Source of the DNA: Qipengyuania pelagi
GTDB taxonomy: Bacteria > Pseudomonadota > Alphaproteobacteria > Sphingomonadales > Sphingomonadaceae
Assembly: GCF_009827295.1 (NCBI RefSeq)
Contig: NZ_WTYD01000005.1
Location: forward strand, 1-54,282
Reading direction: 5' to 3'
DNA length: 54,282 bases
Shown: piece after piece, positions 8,936-18,255 of the stretch
How positions within the stretch are numbered: the stretch's first letter is position 1
Layout of the letters: each line of letters starts with the position of its first letter
Position numbers and translations under genes: made by a program
The notes under the pieces: generated by a model
What the model was told of the DNA's origin: nothing
Database searches by the model: none
Seen by the model: the letters and a program-made list of their open reading frames with translations, nothing else

Positions 8936-10423
8936 ATGCGCATCGTCCCTCTCACCGCCATGTTGCTCGGCCTGATGCTGGTGTCAGGCTGCTCGCATCC
9001 CGACAGGGTCGGCGATGGTCCGGTCGCACCCGCCCGCGCGGCCCTGCCGCCTTTGCCGGAACGCTGGCGGGCAGTCGCCGATGCCGCAGGGCCGGTCGCG
9101 GACGGATGGGTCGCCGCCTTCGGCGACCCGCGCCTCGCCGCGCTCGTGGCCGAAGCGCAGGAGAAGAACAGTGATCTTCAGGCCGCCGCGGCGCAGGTCC
9201 AGCGCGCCGCAGCACTTGCCCGTCAGGCGCGTTCCGGGCTGCGTCCGGCCGTTCAGGCGGTCGGCCTGGGTTCGCGCAGCCATATCGAGATCGATGATAT
9301 CGAAATCGGCGGGCAGGCCGGACTGCCGGTGCCGTCCAGCATCGAATATGACAGCACCAGCTTTCTGGGACTGGCGCAGGCGAGTTGGGAAATCGACCTG
9401 TGGGGCAGGATCAGCGATGGCTGGTATGCCGCGCTCGAGAACGAGGCGGCTGCCCGCGCCGACTATTTCGCGGCCCGGCAATCGATTGCCGCGGGCGTGG
9501 CGCGCGCCTATCTGGTCTCGATCGAGGCTTCGCGGCAGGTGGGGCTGGCCGAGGAAGCGGTTGATACGCTCGAACATCTGCATCGCCTGGTGGGTCTGCA
9601 GGTCCGCGAGGGCGTCGCGATGGATGGCGATCTGGCACTGATCCGCGCCAATCTCGAACAGGCGCGCGAGGCTCTCGCACGGGCACAGGGCGCGCGGCGC
9701 GAGGCGATCCGTGCTCTCGAACTACTGGTCGGGCGCTATCCCGCGGCCGAGTTCGCCTCGGGAATTGACTTGCCGCCCATGCCAACGCCGCCGCCTGCCG
9801 GGCTGCCTTCGACGCTGCTCGAGCGGCGGCCCGATCTGGTCGCGGCCGAGCGGCGCGTCGCCGCCGCACTGCATGCCGAGGACCAGGCCAGCAAGGCGCG
9901 CCTGCCGCGCCTGTCGCTCACGGGGCTGGCGGGCGCGGTGTCGGACGCCCTTGAAAATATCTTCGATCCTACCGCGACCCTGTTCAGCATTGGCGGCAAT
10001 GTCGCGGCGCCGATCTACCAGGGCGGCGCGCTGGCTGCCGGCGAAAACATTGCCGATGCCGAACTGCGCGCGGCGATCGCGCAATATGCCGGCGCCGCGC
10101 TGGCCGCTTTCGAGGAGGTGGAAACCGCGCTCGACAGCGGCGTGGTGCTTCGCCGCCGCCGGGACGCGGCCGTCATCCGCGTGCGCGAGATAGAGGAAGC
10201 GCTCAGGATCGAGGATCTGCGGTACAGGGTCGGCGAAAGCAGCCTGCTTGACGTGTTGCAGATCCGGCAGCAGGCGATCACTGCGCGCAGCGATCTGGCG
10301 ACGATCGAGCGCATGGAACGCGAGCAGTTCGTCACGCTCAATCTGGCGCTCGGCGGAAGCTGGAACGCGCCGGAGGCTGATCCCCCAGAGATTTCCGAGA
10401 AGGATGGCGATGCGAACCCGTAA
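8936..10423 (+). CDS. outer-membrane efflux lipoprotein, NodT/TolC family
   Basis: 495 residues with a lipoprotein signal ending in L-V-S-G-C (Cys19), then two repeats of the outer-membrane efflux protein domain. These have long alanine- and glutamine-rich coiled coils (A-A-A-A-Q-V-Q-R-A-A) and the family phrase L-E-R-R-P-D-L-V-A-A-E-R-R-V-A-A. It forms the trimeric channel through the outer membrane for the pump encoded upstream. It starts 3 bases after the pump gene, and its end overlaps the patatin gene by 14 bases, so all four genes are probably one transcript. Confidence 0.92.
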   Translation: MRIVPLTAMLLGLMLVSGCSHPDRVGDGPVAPARAALPPLPERWRAVADAAGPVADGWVAAFGDPRLAALVAEAQEKNSDLQAAAAQVQRAAALARQARSGLRPAVQAVGLGSRSHIEIDDIEIGGQAGLPVPSSIEYDSTSFLGLAQASWEIDLWGRISDGWYAALENEAAARADYFAARQSIAAGVARAYLVSIEASRQVGLAEEAVDTLEHLHRLVGLQVREGVAMDGDLALIRANLEQAREALARAQGARREAIRALELLVGRYPAAEFASGIDLPPMPTPPPAGLPSTLLERRPDLVAAERRVAAALHAEDQASKARLPRLSLTGLAGAVSDALENIFDPTATLFSIGGNVAAPIYQGGALAAGENIADAELRAAIAQYAGAALAAFEEVETALDSGVVLRRRRDAAVIRVREIEEALRIEDLRYRVGESSLLDVLQIRQQAITARSDLATIERMEREQFVTLNLALGGSWNAPEADPPEISEKDGDANP

Positions 10424-11642
10424 AGAACTCCGCCTGACCATGATGCCGGGACAGGCCATCGACCTGGTGCGAACGCTCGTCCTGGGAGTGCTCGGCCCCG
10501 CATTGCTGCTTGGCGGTTGTGCCAGCTTCGACCGGCAACCGTTCGAGGCCGCGCAGATCGAAGCCGCGCACGCGCCGGATTCGCCGAAAATCCGCCATTG
10601 GGCCAATTCCCCCGACCTGTTGACACAGATCTCGATCGCCCCGCCACCGCCGGGCGAGCCACTGCGCGTGCTCGCGCTGTCGGGCGGTGGGGATGACGGG
10701 GCCTATGGTGCGGGTTTTCTCAACGGATGGTCGCAAACCGGCAAGCGACCTGAATTTGCCGTGGTCACTGGAGTCAGCACCGGGGCTCTCATCGCCCCCT
10801 TCGCGCTGCTCGGGCCGGACTACGACGACGAGCTGAAACGCGCCTATACCGAGATCACGCCCGACGACATTTACAAGGACCGCTTCGCGTTGGCGATCCC
10901 GTTCTCGACCAGCGTCGCGACGACCGGGCCGCTCGAGGCTCTAATCGCCCGCTTCGCCACTGATGCGGTGATCGATGCCATCGGCGAAGAGCACCGCAAG
11001 GGCCGGCGCCTGTTCGTCGGCACCGTCAGCCTCGACCGCCCCGGCAATGCGATCTGGGACATGGGAGCGATCGCGGCCGGTGATGCGCCCGGTCGCTATG
11101 CCCTTTTCCGGCGCATCCTGCTCGCCAGCAGCTCCGTCCCGGTGCAGTTCCCCCCGGTGCTGATCGAGATGGAAGCGCAGGGAGAGCGAATCAGCGAACT
11201 CCATGTCGATGGCGGCACCATTGCGACCCTGATGGCCGCTCCGCCGGTCGCGAACGACCAGATCCTGCGGGACAGCCAGTCCCCAACGGAGCTGTATCTG
11301 CTGGTCAACGGCAAGATGGCAGGCGAGTTCGAGCTGATCGAAGCAGGTCTCTCCAGCATCGCCAAGCGGACGCTTGAGGTGATGCTCTTCTCCAGCCTCC
11401 AGGACCGTGTGGCCTCGGCCTATGTCTGGGCGAGATCGACCGGCGCCGGATATCACTTGACCTTTATCGAGCAGGACTTCGACGCGGACGAGCACGATCT
11501 TTTCGAGCAGGATTATATGCGCACGCTGTTCGACTATGGCGTGGAGCGCGGTCGGGCACAGGCATGGCAGGATAGTCCGCCATCGTCGGATCCGGACACT
11601 GTCGCATCAGCCGTGCCCGAAACGACGAGTTCCGAGGATTAG
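10410..11642 (+). CDS. patatin-like phospholipase, predicted lipoprotein
   Basis: 410 residues. A signal ends in lipobox L-L-G-G-C, so the enzyme is probably lipid-anchored in the envelope. Patatin features are the oxyanion loop (S-G-G-G-D-D-G-A-Y-G), the nucleophile elbow G-V-S-T-G and the catalytic aspartate in V-D-G-G. These enzymes hydrolyse acyl esters of phospholipids with a Ser-Asp dyad. The ATG at 10410 is preceded by AGAAGG at good spacing; ATG 10404 is an alternative. It overlaps the end of the outer-membrane factor gene, so it is part of the RND operon, which suggests membrane-lipid maintenance linked to efflux (inference). Confidence 0.85.
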   Translation: MRTRKELRLTMMPGQAIDLVRTLVLGVLGPALLLGGCASFDRQPFEAAQIEAAHAPDSPKIRHWANSPDLLTQISIAPPPPGEPLRVLALSGGGDDGAYGAGFLNGWSQTGKRPEFAVVTGVSTGALIAPFALLGPDYDDELKRAYTEITPDDIYKDRFALAIPFSTSVATTGPLEALIARFATDAVIDAIGEEHRKGRRLFVGTVSLDRPGNAIWDMGAIAAGDAPGRYALFRRILLASSSVPVQFPPVLIEMEAQGERISELHVDGGTIATLMAAPPVANDQILRDSQSPTELYLLVNGKMAGEFELIEAGLSSIAKRTLEVMLFSSLQDRVASAYVWARSTGAGYHLTFIEQDFDADEHDLFEQDYMRTLFDYGVERGRAQAWQDSPPSSDPDTVASAVPETTSSED

Positions 11643-11674
11643 CGGCCGTCATGGCACCGGGACGAACATACCGC

Positions 11675-12064
11675 ATGAGCTTCGCCTTTTCCGATATTCC
11701 CCATCAATCCGGACGGCCGGCCGTCGTTAACGGCGCCAATAGCGGCACCGGCTACGAGATCGCCCCGCACCTGGCGATGAAAGGCGTGCGCGTGCTGCTG
11801 GCGTTCCGCATCGCCGAGCACGGCACTTTGCGTGTCTTACAGGCCGTGACCGATCCGCAAGCGGAAGGCGGCGACCATCCCGGTCCTTGCGGTCTCATGG
11901 GGATGCGTGGCCAGACTTCGGGTCGCGCGGTCGTGACAGACCCGACTCGCGACCGAGAGATGACGAGAAAGCTGTGCAACAGGTCGGTTGCACTAACCGG
12001 AACAGAACCGGACATTGGCCCTGCTGTTCCGTCGCAGACAACGCCTCCCGACAGCGCACCGTAA
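11675..12064 (+). pseudogene. short-chain dehydrogenase with its catalytic core deleted
   Basis: The first ~45 residues are a normal SDR Rossmann start (V-N-G-A-N-S-G-T-G-Y-E-I-A). The last ~55 resemble the C-terminus of retinol-dehydrogenase-like SDRs (Q-A-V-T-D-P-Q-A-E-G-G-D, then G-P-C-G-L-M-G-M-R-G). The middle, including the N-A-G, Ser and Y-x-x-x-K catalytic segment, is absent, so 129 residues remain of a usual ~300. The frame stays open, so this is an in-frame internal deletion. It cannot be a working oxidoreductase. It lies 32 bases after the patatin gene on the same strand. Confidence 0.7.
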
Positions 12065-12069
12065 CGCGG

Positions 12070-13575
12070 ATGCGCGACCGGCACCCTCCGTTCATGATAC
12101 AGCGCGCAGCTTCTCATGCGTTCGGAAATACGGCACTTTCCGCAATCGGCTTGAGTGTCGCTAAGCACGCGGTGGGCCATCCCGGCCTGACGGGCGTTGC
12201 ACTTGTCGAGGACGGCATAGACGCGTTTGCCATCCGCTCTCGACTCATCGCCGCGGCCGAAAGATCGATCGACCTGCAATATTACATCTGGCGCGACGAT
12301 CTGACCGGTAATCTCCTGCTGGAAGACTTGCGCAGAGCGGCAGCGCGGGGTGTACGGGTCCGTCTGCTGGTTGACGATAACGGCATTCCCGGCCTCGACC
12401 GCAAATTGCGCTGGCTGGCCAGCCACCGCAATTTCGAAATCCGCATTTTCAATCCGTTTCGAAACCGACACTTCAAGCCGCTCGATTTCCTGCTGGATTT
12501 CCACCGCGTCAATCGCAGGATGCATTCGAAAAGCTTTACAGTCGACAATCAGATAACCTGTGTCGGCGGGCGTAATGTCGGAGACGAGTACTTCGCCAAC
12601 CGAGAGCAGGGGATTTTTGCCGATGTGGATGCGCTTTGCGTAGGCGCGGTGGTGCAAGAAGTCTCCGAATGTTTCGATGCGTTCTGGAATTTTCCCGCTG
12701 CAGTCGAAATCGACTGCATCGTGAAGGAAGATCCGAAGCAGTACGCGGCAAGCGGGGCAACTGATTTCACGCGGTCAGTTTCCGGCCCCTCCGCGACCGA
12801 TTATCTAAGCCGTGCCGCCGGATCTGTTTTGCTTGAGCGTGCGCGGGCCGGACGGATTGAATTCGAATGGGTGCCCGTCGAGCTGGTCAGCGATCGGCCC
12901 GCCAAGGTTCTCGGACAATCGCGTCAAGGCGATCTCATGGCTAGCGTCCTCAGGGGTCTCATCGGTCAACCGGAAAGGGAATTGCTCGTCGTTTCGGGCT
13001 ATTTCGTGCCGACCTCATCAGGTGCCAGGGCCTTTGCGCAAATGGCACGCAACGGGGTCGATGTGCGCGTCCTGACCAATTCCTTTGCTTCGACCGATGT
13101 CGCTATGGTTCATGCCGGATATGCAAAGCATCGGCATTTTCTCGTGAAGTCGGGGGTGCGTCTGTATGAGATGCCTGCCCCTGGAGACCGGCCCAAGACC
13201 ACCCGCAAATCTCTGCGTCGACCTTCGCCGCGCAACACAAACGAGAATGCCACCCTGCATGCCAAGATGTTCGCTGTAGACGGCCGTCGGGTCTTTGTCG
13301 GTTCTTTCAATTTCGATCCGCGCTCTTTCGCTCTCAATACTGAGCTCGGGATCGTCATCCAGAGTGAGAATCTGGCGGCACAGATGCACCACGCCTTCGA
13401 TACCATGATCGCGTCCGGCTCCTACAAAATCGTCGTGGATGACAAAGGCCGACTGAACTGGATGGACATGCGCGACGATGTCCGTCAATGTGAACTGGCC
13501 GAGCCTGGAACCACATGGTGGTCGCGAGTGCTCACTCGCCTTCTCAGCAAAACGCCGATCGATTGGCTGCTGTGA
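12070..13575 (+). CDS. phospholipase D family protein (cardiolipin synthase-like)
   Basis: 501 residues with two HKD motifs: H152-x-K154-x4-D159 followed by G-G-R-N, and H397-x-K399-x4-D404 followed by G-S-F-N. Such proteins transfer phosphatidyl groups, making cardiolipin or cutting phospholipids. There is no strong N-terminal membrane anchor, so it resembles the ClsB/ClsC type more than ClsA. A conserved Q-Y-Y-I-W strand precedes the first motif. The start at 12070 follows the SDR remnant by 5 bases; a later ATG at 12094 is possible. The gene appears intact. Together with the patatin it gives two lipid-acting enzymes next to the efflux operon. Confidence 0.85.
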   Translation: MRDRHPPFMIQRAASHAFGNTALSAIGLSVAKHAVGHPGLTGVALVEDGIDAFAIRSRLIAAAERSIDLQYYIWRDDLTGNLLLEDLRRAAARGVRVRLLVDDNGIPGLDRKLRWLASHRNFEIRIFNPFRNRHFKPLDFLLDFHRVNRRMHSKSFTVDNQITCVGGRNVGDEYFANREQGIFADVDALCVGAVVQEVSECFDAFWNFPAAVEIDCIVKEDPKQYAASGATDFTRSVSGPSATDYLSRAAGSVLLERARAGRIEFEWVPVELVSDRPAKVLGQSRQGDLMASVLRGLIGQPERELLVVSGYFVPTSSGARAFAQMARNGVDVRVLTNSFASTDVAMVHAGYAKHRHFLVKSGVRLYEMPAPGDRPKTTRKSLRRPSPRNTNENATLHAKMFAVDGRRVFVGSFNFDPRSFALNTELGIVIQSENLAAQMHHAFDTMIASGSYKIVVDDKGRLNWMDMRDDVRQCELAEPGTTWWSRVLTRLLSKTPIDWLL

Positions 13576-13596
13576 ATACCATCTGGGCGCGGCGAC

Positions 13597-13821
13597 CTAC
13601 GCGCCGACGTCATTCTCCTGGGTCACCAAATGGACCGTCCGCGTCGGGTAGGCGATAGCGAGACCGGCTGCCTTCAACCTCTCGAAAATGGCCAGCAGCA
13701 GTTCCTGCCGGATCAGTCGGCTTTCCGCGTAATCGGCAACCATGATGTAGGACCAGATCTCGATATCCAGCGAGCTCTCGCCGAAATGAGCAAATCGAGC
13801 ACGGAGGCCATCGGTATCAAC
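13597..13821 (-). pseudogene. C-terminal fragment of a MscS-type mechanosensitive channel
   Basis: The minus strand, from about 13821 to a stop at 13597-13599, reads as the C-terminal alpha-beta domain of MscS: R-A-R-F-A-H-F-G-E-S-S-L-D-I-E-I-W-S-Y, then R-L-I-R-Q-E-L-L-L-A-I-F-E-R-L and Y-P-T-R-T-V-H-L. Only about 74 residues survive. Membrane segments and pore are gone. The right edge meets the truncated multicopper oxidase, which is read on the opposite strand, so a deletion joined two genes that faced each other. The exact breakpoint, near 13810-13825, is an estimate. Confidence 0.75.
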
Positions 13822-15156
13822 CAGTCCTATCTAGGCCCCACACTTGAGATGCACGCCGGCGATACGGTGCGGATGAATGTCACGAGCGATCTGTCCGAAA
13901 CGGCGACCGTCCACTGGCACGGTTTTCATCTTCCGGCGCGAGCCGATGGCGGACCGCATCAGCCGATCGAGCCAGGAGGGAGCTGGACCGCGCGTTTCGA
14001 TGTCCGACAGCGCGCAGCGATGTTCTGGTATCATTCGCATGCGCACCGCCGCTCGGGGCCACAGGTCTATCAGGGTCTGGCCGGAATGATCTACGTCCGC
14101 GACAGCGCGAGCGAGGCGCTCGACCTTCCAAACGACTATGGCATCGATGATATACCGCTGGTCGTACAGGATCGCGCTTTCGCGCGCGATGGAAGCCTCG
14201 TTTATTCCACACGCATGCATAATATCATGATGGGAATGATGGGTGACACGATGCTGGTCAACGGCGTCGTCGAGCCCGTCTTCGAGGCAAAGTCCGATCG
14301 TTTGAGGCTGCGACTAGTCAATGGCTCGAACGCACGCTTTTACCGTTTCGGGTTCGACGATGGCCGCAGCTTCCATCAGATCGGAACCGACGGCGGTTTG
14401 CTCGCCGCGCCGCTGCCAACCGACAATGTTGTTCTCGCTCCCGGCGAACGCGCGCAGGTAATCGTCGATGTCAGCGATGGAAGGCCGGTTTCGCTGCTTG
14501 CGGACGGGCTCGAAATCATGGGCATGGGAAATAGGGGCCGGGGAATGAGAGGGCCCGGACCCACGCGCGATTCCGACCGGCCGACGGACAATTGGATGAT
14601 GGGCGAACGGGAGCGTCGCGATGGGATGATGGGCGGTATGATGGATGAAAGGCGTCGCTTTACCGTGCTGGACATCCGGCCGGCCGCGAGCCGCAGGCGG
14701 GCGATCGCTATGCCGCGCCAGCTCGCTACCTTGCCTCAGATCGATCCAGGCGACGCGGTCCGGACGCGCCGTTTCGTTCTCGATATGGGCATGGGAATGC
14801 GCATGATGCGTGGAGGCGGTTTTACCATCAACGGCAAATCGATGGACATGCAGCGTATCGACGAGACAGTGCGGGTCGATACCACCGAAATCTGGCAGGT
14901 CGAGAATGCCTCGATGATGGCGCATCCGTTCCACATCCACGATGTGCAGTTCCGTATCCTCGACCGGAACGGCAGGGCCCCTGATGCGACGGAACAGGGG
15001 CTAAAGGACACGGTTGTCGTCTATCCGGGCGAAGCCGTGCGGCTCCTTTTGCGGTTCGAGGACTACACCGACCCGGATTTGCCTTACATGTACCACTGCC
15101 ACATCCTCGAGCACGAAGATGCCGGCATGATGGGGCAATTCACCGTCACAGCCTGA
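13630..15156 (+). CDS. multicopper oxidase (CueO-like), 5'-truncated and fused to antisense mscS
   Basis: From about residue 62 onward this is a CueO-type multicopper oxidase. Copper ligands are H95-W-H97, H135-x-H137-x-H139, and the C-terminal H-P-F-H-I-H and H-C-H-I-L-E-H motifs. A methionine-rich stretch (about 296-340) resembles the copper-binding insert of CueO. The first ~60 residues are not oxidase sequence. They are the antisense translation of the mscS fragment at 13597-13821. The export signal and first beta strands normally found here are missing, so the product, if made at all, would probably stay in the cytoplasm and be inactive. The start at 13630 is only the first in-frame ATG. 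Normal function would be periplasmic Cu(I) oxidation. Confidence 0.8.
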   Translation: MDRPRRVGDSETGCLQPLENGQQQFLPDQSAFRVIGNHDVGPDLDIQRALAEMSKSSTEAIGINQSYLGPTLEMHAGDTVRMNVTSDLSETATVHWHGFHLPARADGGPHQPIEPGGSWTARFDVRQRAAMFWYHSHAHRRSGPQVYQGLAGMIYVRDSASEALDLPNDYGIDDIPLVVQDRAFARDGSLVYSTRMHNIMMGMMGDTMLVNGVVEPVFEAKSDRLRLRLVNGSNARFYRFGFDDGRSFHQIGTDGGLLAAPLPTDNVVLAPGERAQVIVDVSDGRPVSLLADGLEIMGMGNRGRGMRGPGPTRDSDRPTDNWMMGERERRDGMMGGMMDERRRFTVLDIRPAASRRRAIAMPRQLATLPQIDPGDAVRTRRFVLDMGMGMRMMRGGGFTINGKSMDMQRIDETVRVDTTEIWQVENASMMAHPFHIHDVQFRILDRNGRAPDATEQGLKDTVVVYPGEAVRLLLRFEDYTDPDLPYMYHCHILEHEDAGMMGQFTVTA

Positions 15157-15223
15157 ATCAGTAGCCGAGCAGAAGACCTGCCACCGACAGCCTCCAGGCC
15201 CTCACCAATGCGAGAACCATTCC

Positions 15224-16864
15224 ATGAAAGCATCCGATCTTCTTGTCGCCGCGTTGGAAGCCGAAGGCGTCGAGTATATCTTCGCGGTTCCGGGCGAGGA
15301 AAACCTCGATCTTCTGGAGTCACTGCGGACCTCGTCGATCCGTCTGATCGTTACCCGGCACGAGCAAGGGGCAGGGTTCATGGCGGCAACCTATGGACGT
15401 CTTACCGGTAAAGCCGGCGTATGCCTTGCCACGCTGGGACCAGGGGCGACAAACCTCACGACGCCCGCAGCTTATGCCGCTCTGGGCGCTTTCCCTCTGG
15501 TCATGATAACCGGCCAAAAACCTATCAAGGTCTCGAAGCAGGCGCAGTTCCAGATCGTCGATGTCGTCTCGCTTTTCACCCCACTATGTAAGATGGCGAA
15601 GCAGATCGTGAATGGGGAGCGCATTCCTTCGCTCGTGCGCGAAGGTTTCAGAAGAGCTCAGGAAGAGCGACCCGGTGCAGTTCTGCTGGAACTGCCTGAA
15701 GATATTGCCGAGGAAGAAACCTCCGAACCGGTCGTTGCGCCCCACCCCCGCCAATATGCGGTGGCCGGAGATGCCGCGCTAGACGAAGCTGCCGAGCGGA
15801 TTCTCGCCGCCGATCGCCCGCTGCTTTTGGTTGGTGCCGGGGCCAACCGACGTAGCGCCTGCAAGGCGCTCCGAAAGTTCGTCGACGATACCCAATTTCC
15901 GTTTTTTAATACGCAAATGGGCAAGGGAGTGCTCGATGAGGCAAGCCCCCTGTATCTGGGAACGGCGGCTCTATCGTCGGATGACTATGTTCATTGTGCC
16001 ATCGATCGCGCAGACCTGATCGTCAATATCGGCCATGACGTGGTCGAGAAACCGCCCTTTTACATGGAGCCTGACGGACGCACCGTTATCCATGTGAATT
16101 ACAAGGCCGCAGAGGTCGACCAGGTCTATTTTCCGCCGCTGGAAGTCATTGGCGATATTGCCGGATCTGTCGAGCGACTAGGAAACCGGCTGCGCGGCAA
16201 ACACCCTAGTGACCCGGCAGCCTACGCCAATGTCCATGAGGACATCGCGGCGCACATCCGCCAAGGCAGCGACGATGGCCGCTTTCCGATGGTGCCCCAG
16301 CGCATCGTTGCAGATGTACGGGCGGTCATGGGCCGGGACGACATCGTCGCACTCGACAACGGCATCTACAAGATCTGGTTCGCCCGCAACTATATCGCGC
16401 ATGAGCCGAACACGATTCTGCTCGACAACGCGCTGGCGACGATGGGAGCGGGTCTCCCCTCGGCGATGATGGCAGCGATGCTGTCGCCCGAGCGCCGCGT
16501 GCTCGCCGTATGCGGCGATGGCGGGTTCATGATGAATTCGCAGGAGGTGGAAACCGCGGTCAGGCTCGGCCTCAACCTTGTCGTACTCATTCTCAATGAT
16601 TCCGCTTACGGTATGATCCGATGGAAGCAGGAAGAACTTGGCTTTCCCGAATACGGTCTGAGCTTCGCCAACCCCGACTTCGTTGCCTATGCGAAGAGTT
16701 ATGGTGCGACGGGCCACCGGATCGAGAGCAGCGAAGCACTGGTACCGACGTTGAATGAAGCGTTCGAAAGCGGCGGCGTTCACCTCATCGACTTACCGGT
16801 GGATTATTCCGAGAACCGCAAGGTTCTGATCGATGAACTGAAGGCGATGGAGTGTCCTCAATGA
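15224..16864 (+). CDS. acetolactate synthase-like thiamine diphosphate enzyme
   Basis: 546 residues with the three TPP-enzyme domains. The cofactor-activating glutamate is E47 (R-H-E-Q-G-A-G), and the Mg-TPP motif is the G-D-G-G-F ... N-D-S-A-Y-G segment in the last fifth. The C-terminus (D-L-P-V-D-Y-S-E-N) resembles catabolic AlsS. Catabolic acetolactate synthases join two pyruvates without a regulatory subunit, and no small subunit (IlvN/IlvH) is present here. Its stop overlaps the next gene's start in ATGA, so it is coupled to an aldehyde dehydrogenase. The substrate is uncertain; other carboligase or decarboxylase roles remain possible. Confidence 0.85.
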   Translation: MKASDLLVAALEAEGVEYIFAVPGEENLDLLESLRTSSIRLIVTRHEQGAGFMAATYGRLTGKAGVCLATLGPGATNLTTPAAYAALGAFPLVMITGQKPIKVSKQAQFQIVDVVSLFTPLCKMAKQIVNGERIPSLVREGFRRAQEERPGAVLLELPEDIAEEETSEPVVAPHPRQYAVAGDAALDEAAERILAADRPLLLVGAGANRRSACKALRKFVDDTQFPFFNTQMGKGVLDEASPLYLGTAALSSDDYVHCAIDRADLIVNIGHDVVEKPPFYMEPDGRTVIHVNYKAAEVDQVYFPPLEVIGDIAGSVERLGNRLRGKHPSDPAAYANVHEDIAAHIRQGSDDGRFPMVPQRIVADVRAVMGRDDIVALDNGIYKIWFARNYIAHEPNTILLDNALATMGAGLPSAMMAAMLSPERRVLAVCGDGGFMMNSQEVETAVRLGLNLVVLILNDSAYGMIRWKQEELGFPEYGLSFANPDFVAYAKSYGATGHRIESSEALVPTLNEAFESGGVHLIDLPVDYSENRKVLIDELKAMECPQ

Positions 16865-18255
16865 CGTGGCAGGTCCTCAATCCCTACGACCAGGAATGCA
16901 TTGGCAGCGTGGAGCTGGTCGACTGGCCACAAATCGATCGTTGGCTCGACGAGGCGCGCGCGCTGCACGAAGACCGGCAAGCGCGGCTCCCCGCCCATGA
17001 ACGCATCGCCATCCTGCAGCGCGCCAGCGTGCTGATGCGCGAGCGCGCGGAGACGCTGGCAATGCAGATTGCGCGCGAGGGCGGCAAACCCATCATCGAC
17101 GCGCGCGTGGAAACCAGTCGCGCCATTCAGAGCGTCGAACTGTGCATACACGAATTATTCGCCAGCGGCGGGCGCGAAATCCCGATGGACCTGACGCAGG
17201 CGGGGGCAGGACGCAAAGCCTATACTTTCCGTGAGCCGATCGGGCCGGTCGTGGCGATCTCCGCTTTCAATCATCCTCTGAACCTGATCGCCCATCAGGT
17301 GGGACCGGCGGTTGCAAGCGGATGCCCCGTACTGGTGAAACCGGCCAAGGACACGCCCCTTTCCTGCAAGAGCTTCGTCGAAATCCTTTATGAAGCCGGA
17401 CTCAATGAAAATTGGTGCCGTTTCGTGCCGTGCTCGGACGAGGTCGCCGAAAAAATGGTCACCGATCCACGAACTGCGTTCTTCTCCTTCATCGGTTCGG
17501 CCAGAGTTGGCTGGATGCTCCGCTCCAAACTGGCCCCTGGCACCCGCTTGGCGCTGGAACATGGGGGCGCGGCCCCGGTCATCGTCGATGACAGCGTTGC
17601 GCACGCCAAGGTAATTCCTCCGCTCCTGAAAGGGGGCTTTTATCATTCTGGTCAGGTCTGCGTCTCGGTGCAGCGCGTGTTCGTTCCGCGCGCCGAATTG
17701 CCGGACTTCGCTGCCGAGCTCGCTGCGGGAGCAGAAGCGCTGACGGTGGGCGATCCGACCAATGCGGAAACCCAATGCGGTCCGCTCATTCGTCCTGCCG
17801 AAGTCGACCGCGTCGAATCCTGGGTCGATGCAGCCGTTCAGGGCGGCGGCAGGCTCGCCGCAGGGGGTAAGCGCACGGGTTCCACCCTTTACCAGCCCAC
17901 GGTCCTTGTCGATCCGCCCGACGACGCCGATGTATCGCGGAAGGAAGTGTTCGGCCCTGTGGTCTGCATTTACGGATACGACGACGTCGATGCTGCGATC
18001 ACGCAGGCGAACGCGCTTCCCTACGCCTTCCAGGCGGCTGTGTTTACCGACCGAATGTCCTGGGCCGATTACTGCGTCGAAGCGCTGGCCGCGTCAGCCG
18101 TAATGGTCAACGATCATACCGCATTTCGCGTCGACTGGATGCCGTTCGCAGGACGCCGTCAGTCGGGTCTCGGAACAGGCGGTATCGGTTACACGATGGC
18201 CGATATGAGCGAAGAAAAGATGGTGGTCGTGAATTCACCATCCAGCGTCCGATGA
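16861..18255 (+). CDS. aldehyde dehydrogenase family protein
   Basis: 464 residues, NAD(P)-dependent oxidation of an aldehyde to an acid. Catalytic residues visible are N137 (S-A-F-N-H-P), E233 (L-E-H-G-G) and the nucleophile C267 (S-G-Q-V-C). The cofactor loop reads G-S-A-R-V-G. The ATG at 16861 overlaps the upstream stop in ATGA; an in-frame GTG at 16852 is less likely. The sequence resembles the lactaldehyde / NADP-glyceraldehyde-3-phosphate type more than the betaine type, but the substrate is not certain. Coupling to the acetolactate synthase-like gene suggests that the carboligase or decarboxylase product is oxidised here. Confidence 0.88.
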   Translation: MTWQVLNPYDQECIGSVELVDWPQIDRWLDEARALHEDRQARLPAHERIAILQRASVLMRERAETLAMQIAREGGKPIIDARVETSRAIQSVELCIHELFASGGREIPMDLTQAGAGRKAYTFREPIGPVVAISAFNHPLNLIAHQVGPAVASGCPVLVKPAKDTPLSCKSFVEILYEAGLNENWCRFVPCSDEVAEKMVTDPRTAFFSFIGSARVGWMLRSKLAPGTRLALEHGGAAPVIVDDSVAHAKVIPPLLKGGFYHSGQVCVSVQRVFVPRAELPDFAAELAAGAEALTVGDPTNAETQCGPLIRPAEVDRVESWVDAAVQGGGRLAAGGKRTGSTLYQPTVLVDPPDDADVSRKEVFGPVVCIYGYDDVDAAITQANALPYAFQAAVFTDRMSWADYCVEALAASAVMVNDHTAFRVDWMPFAGRRQSGLGTGGIGYTMADMSEEKMVVVNSPSSVR

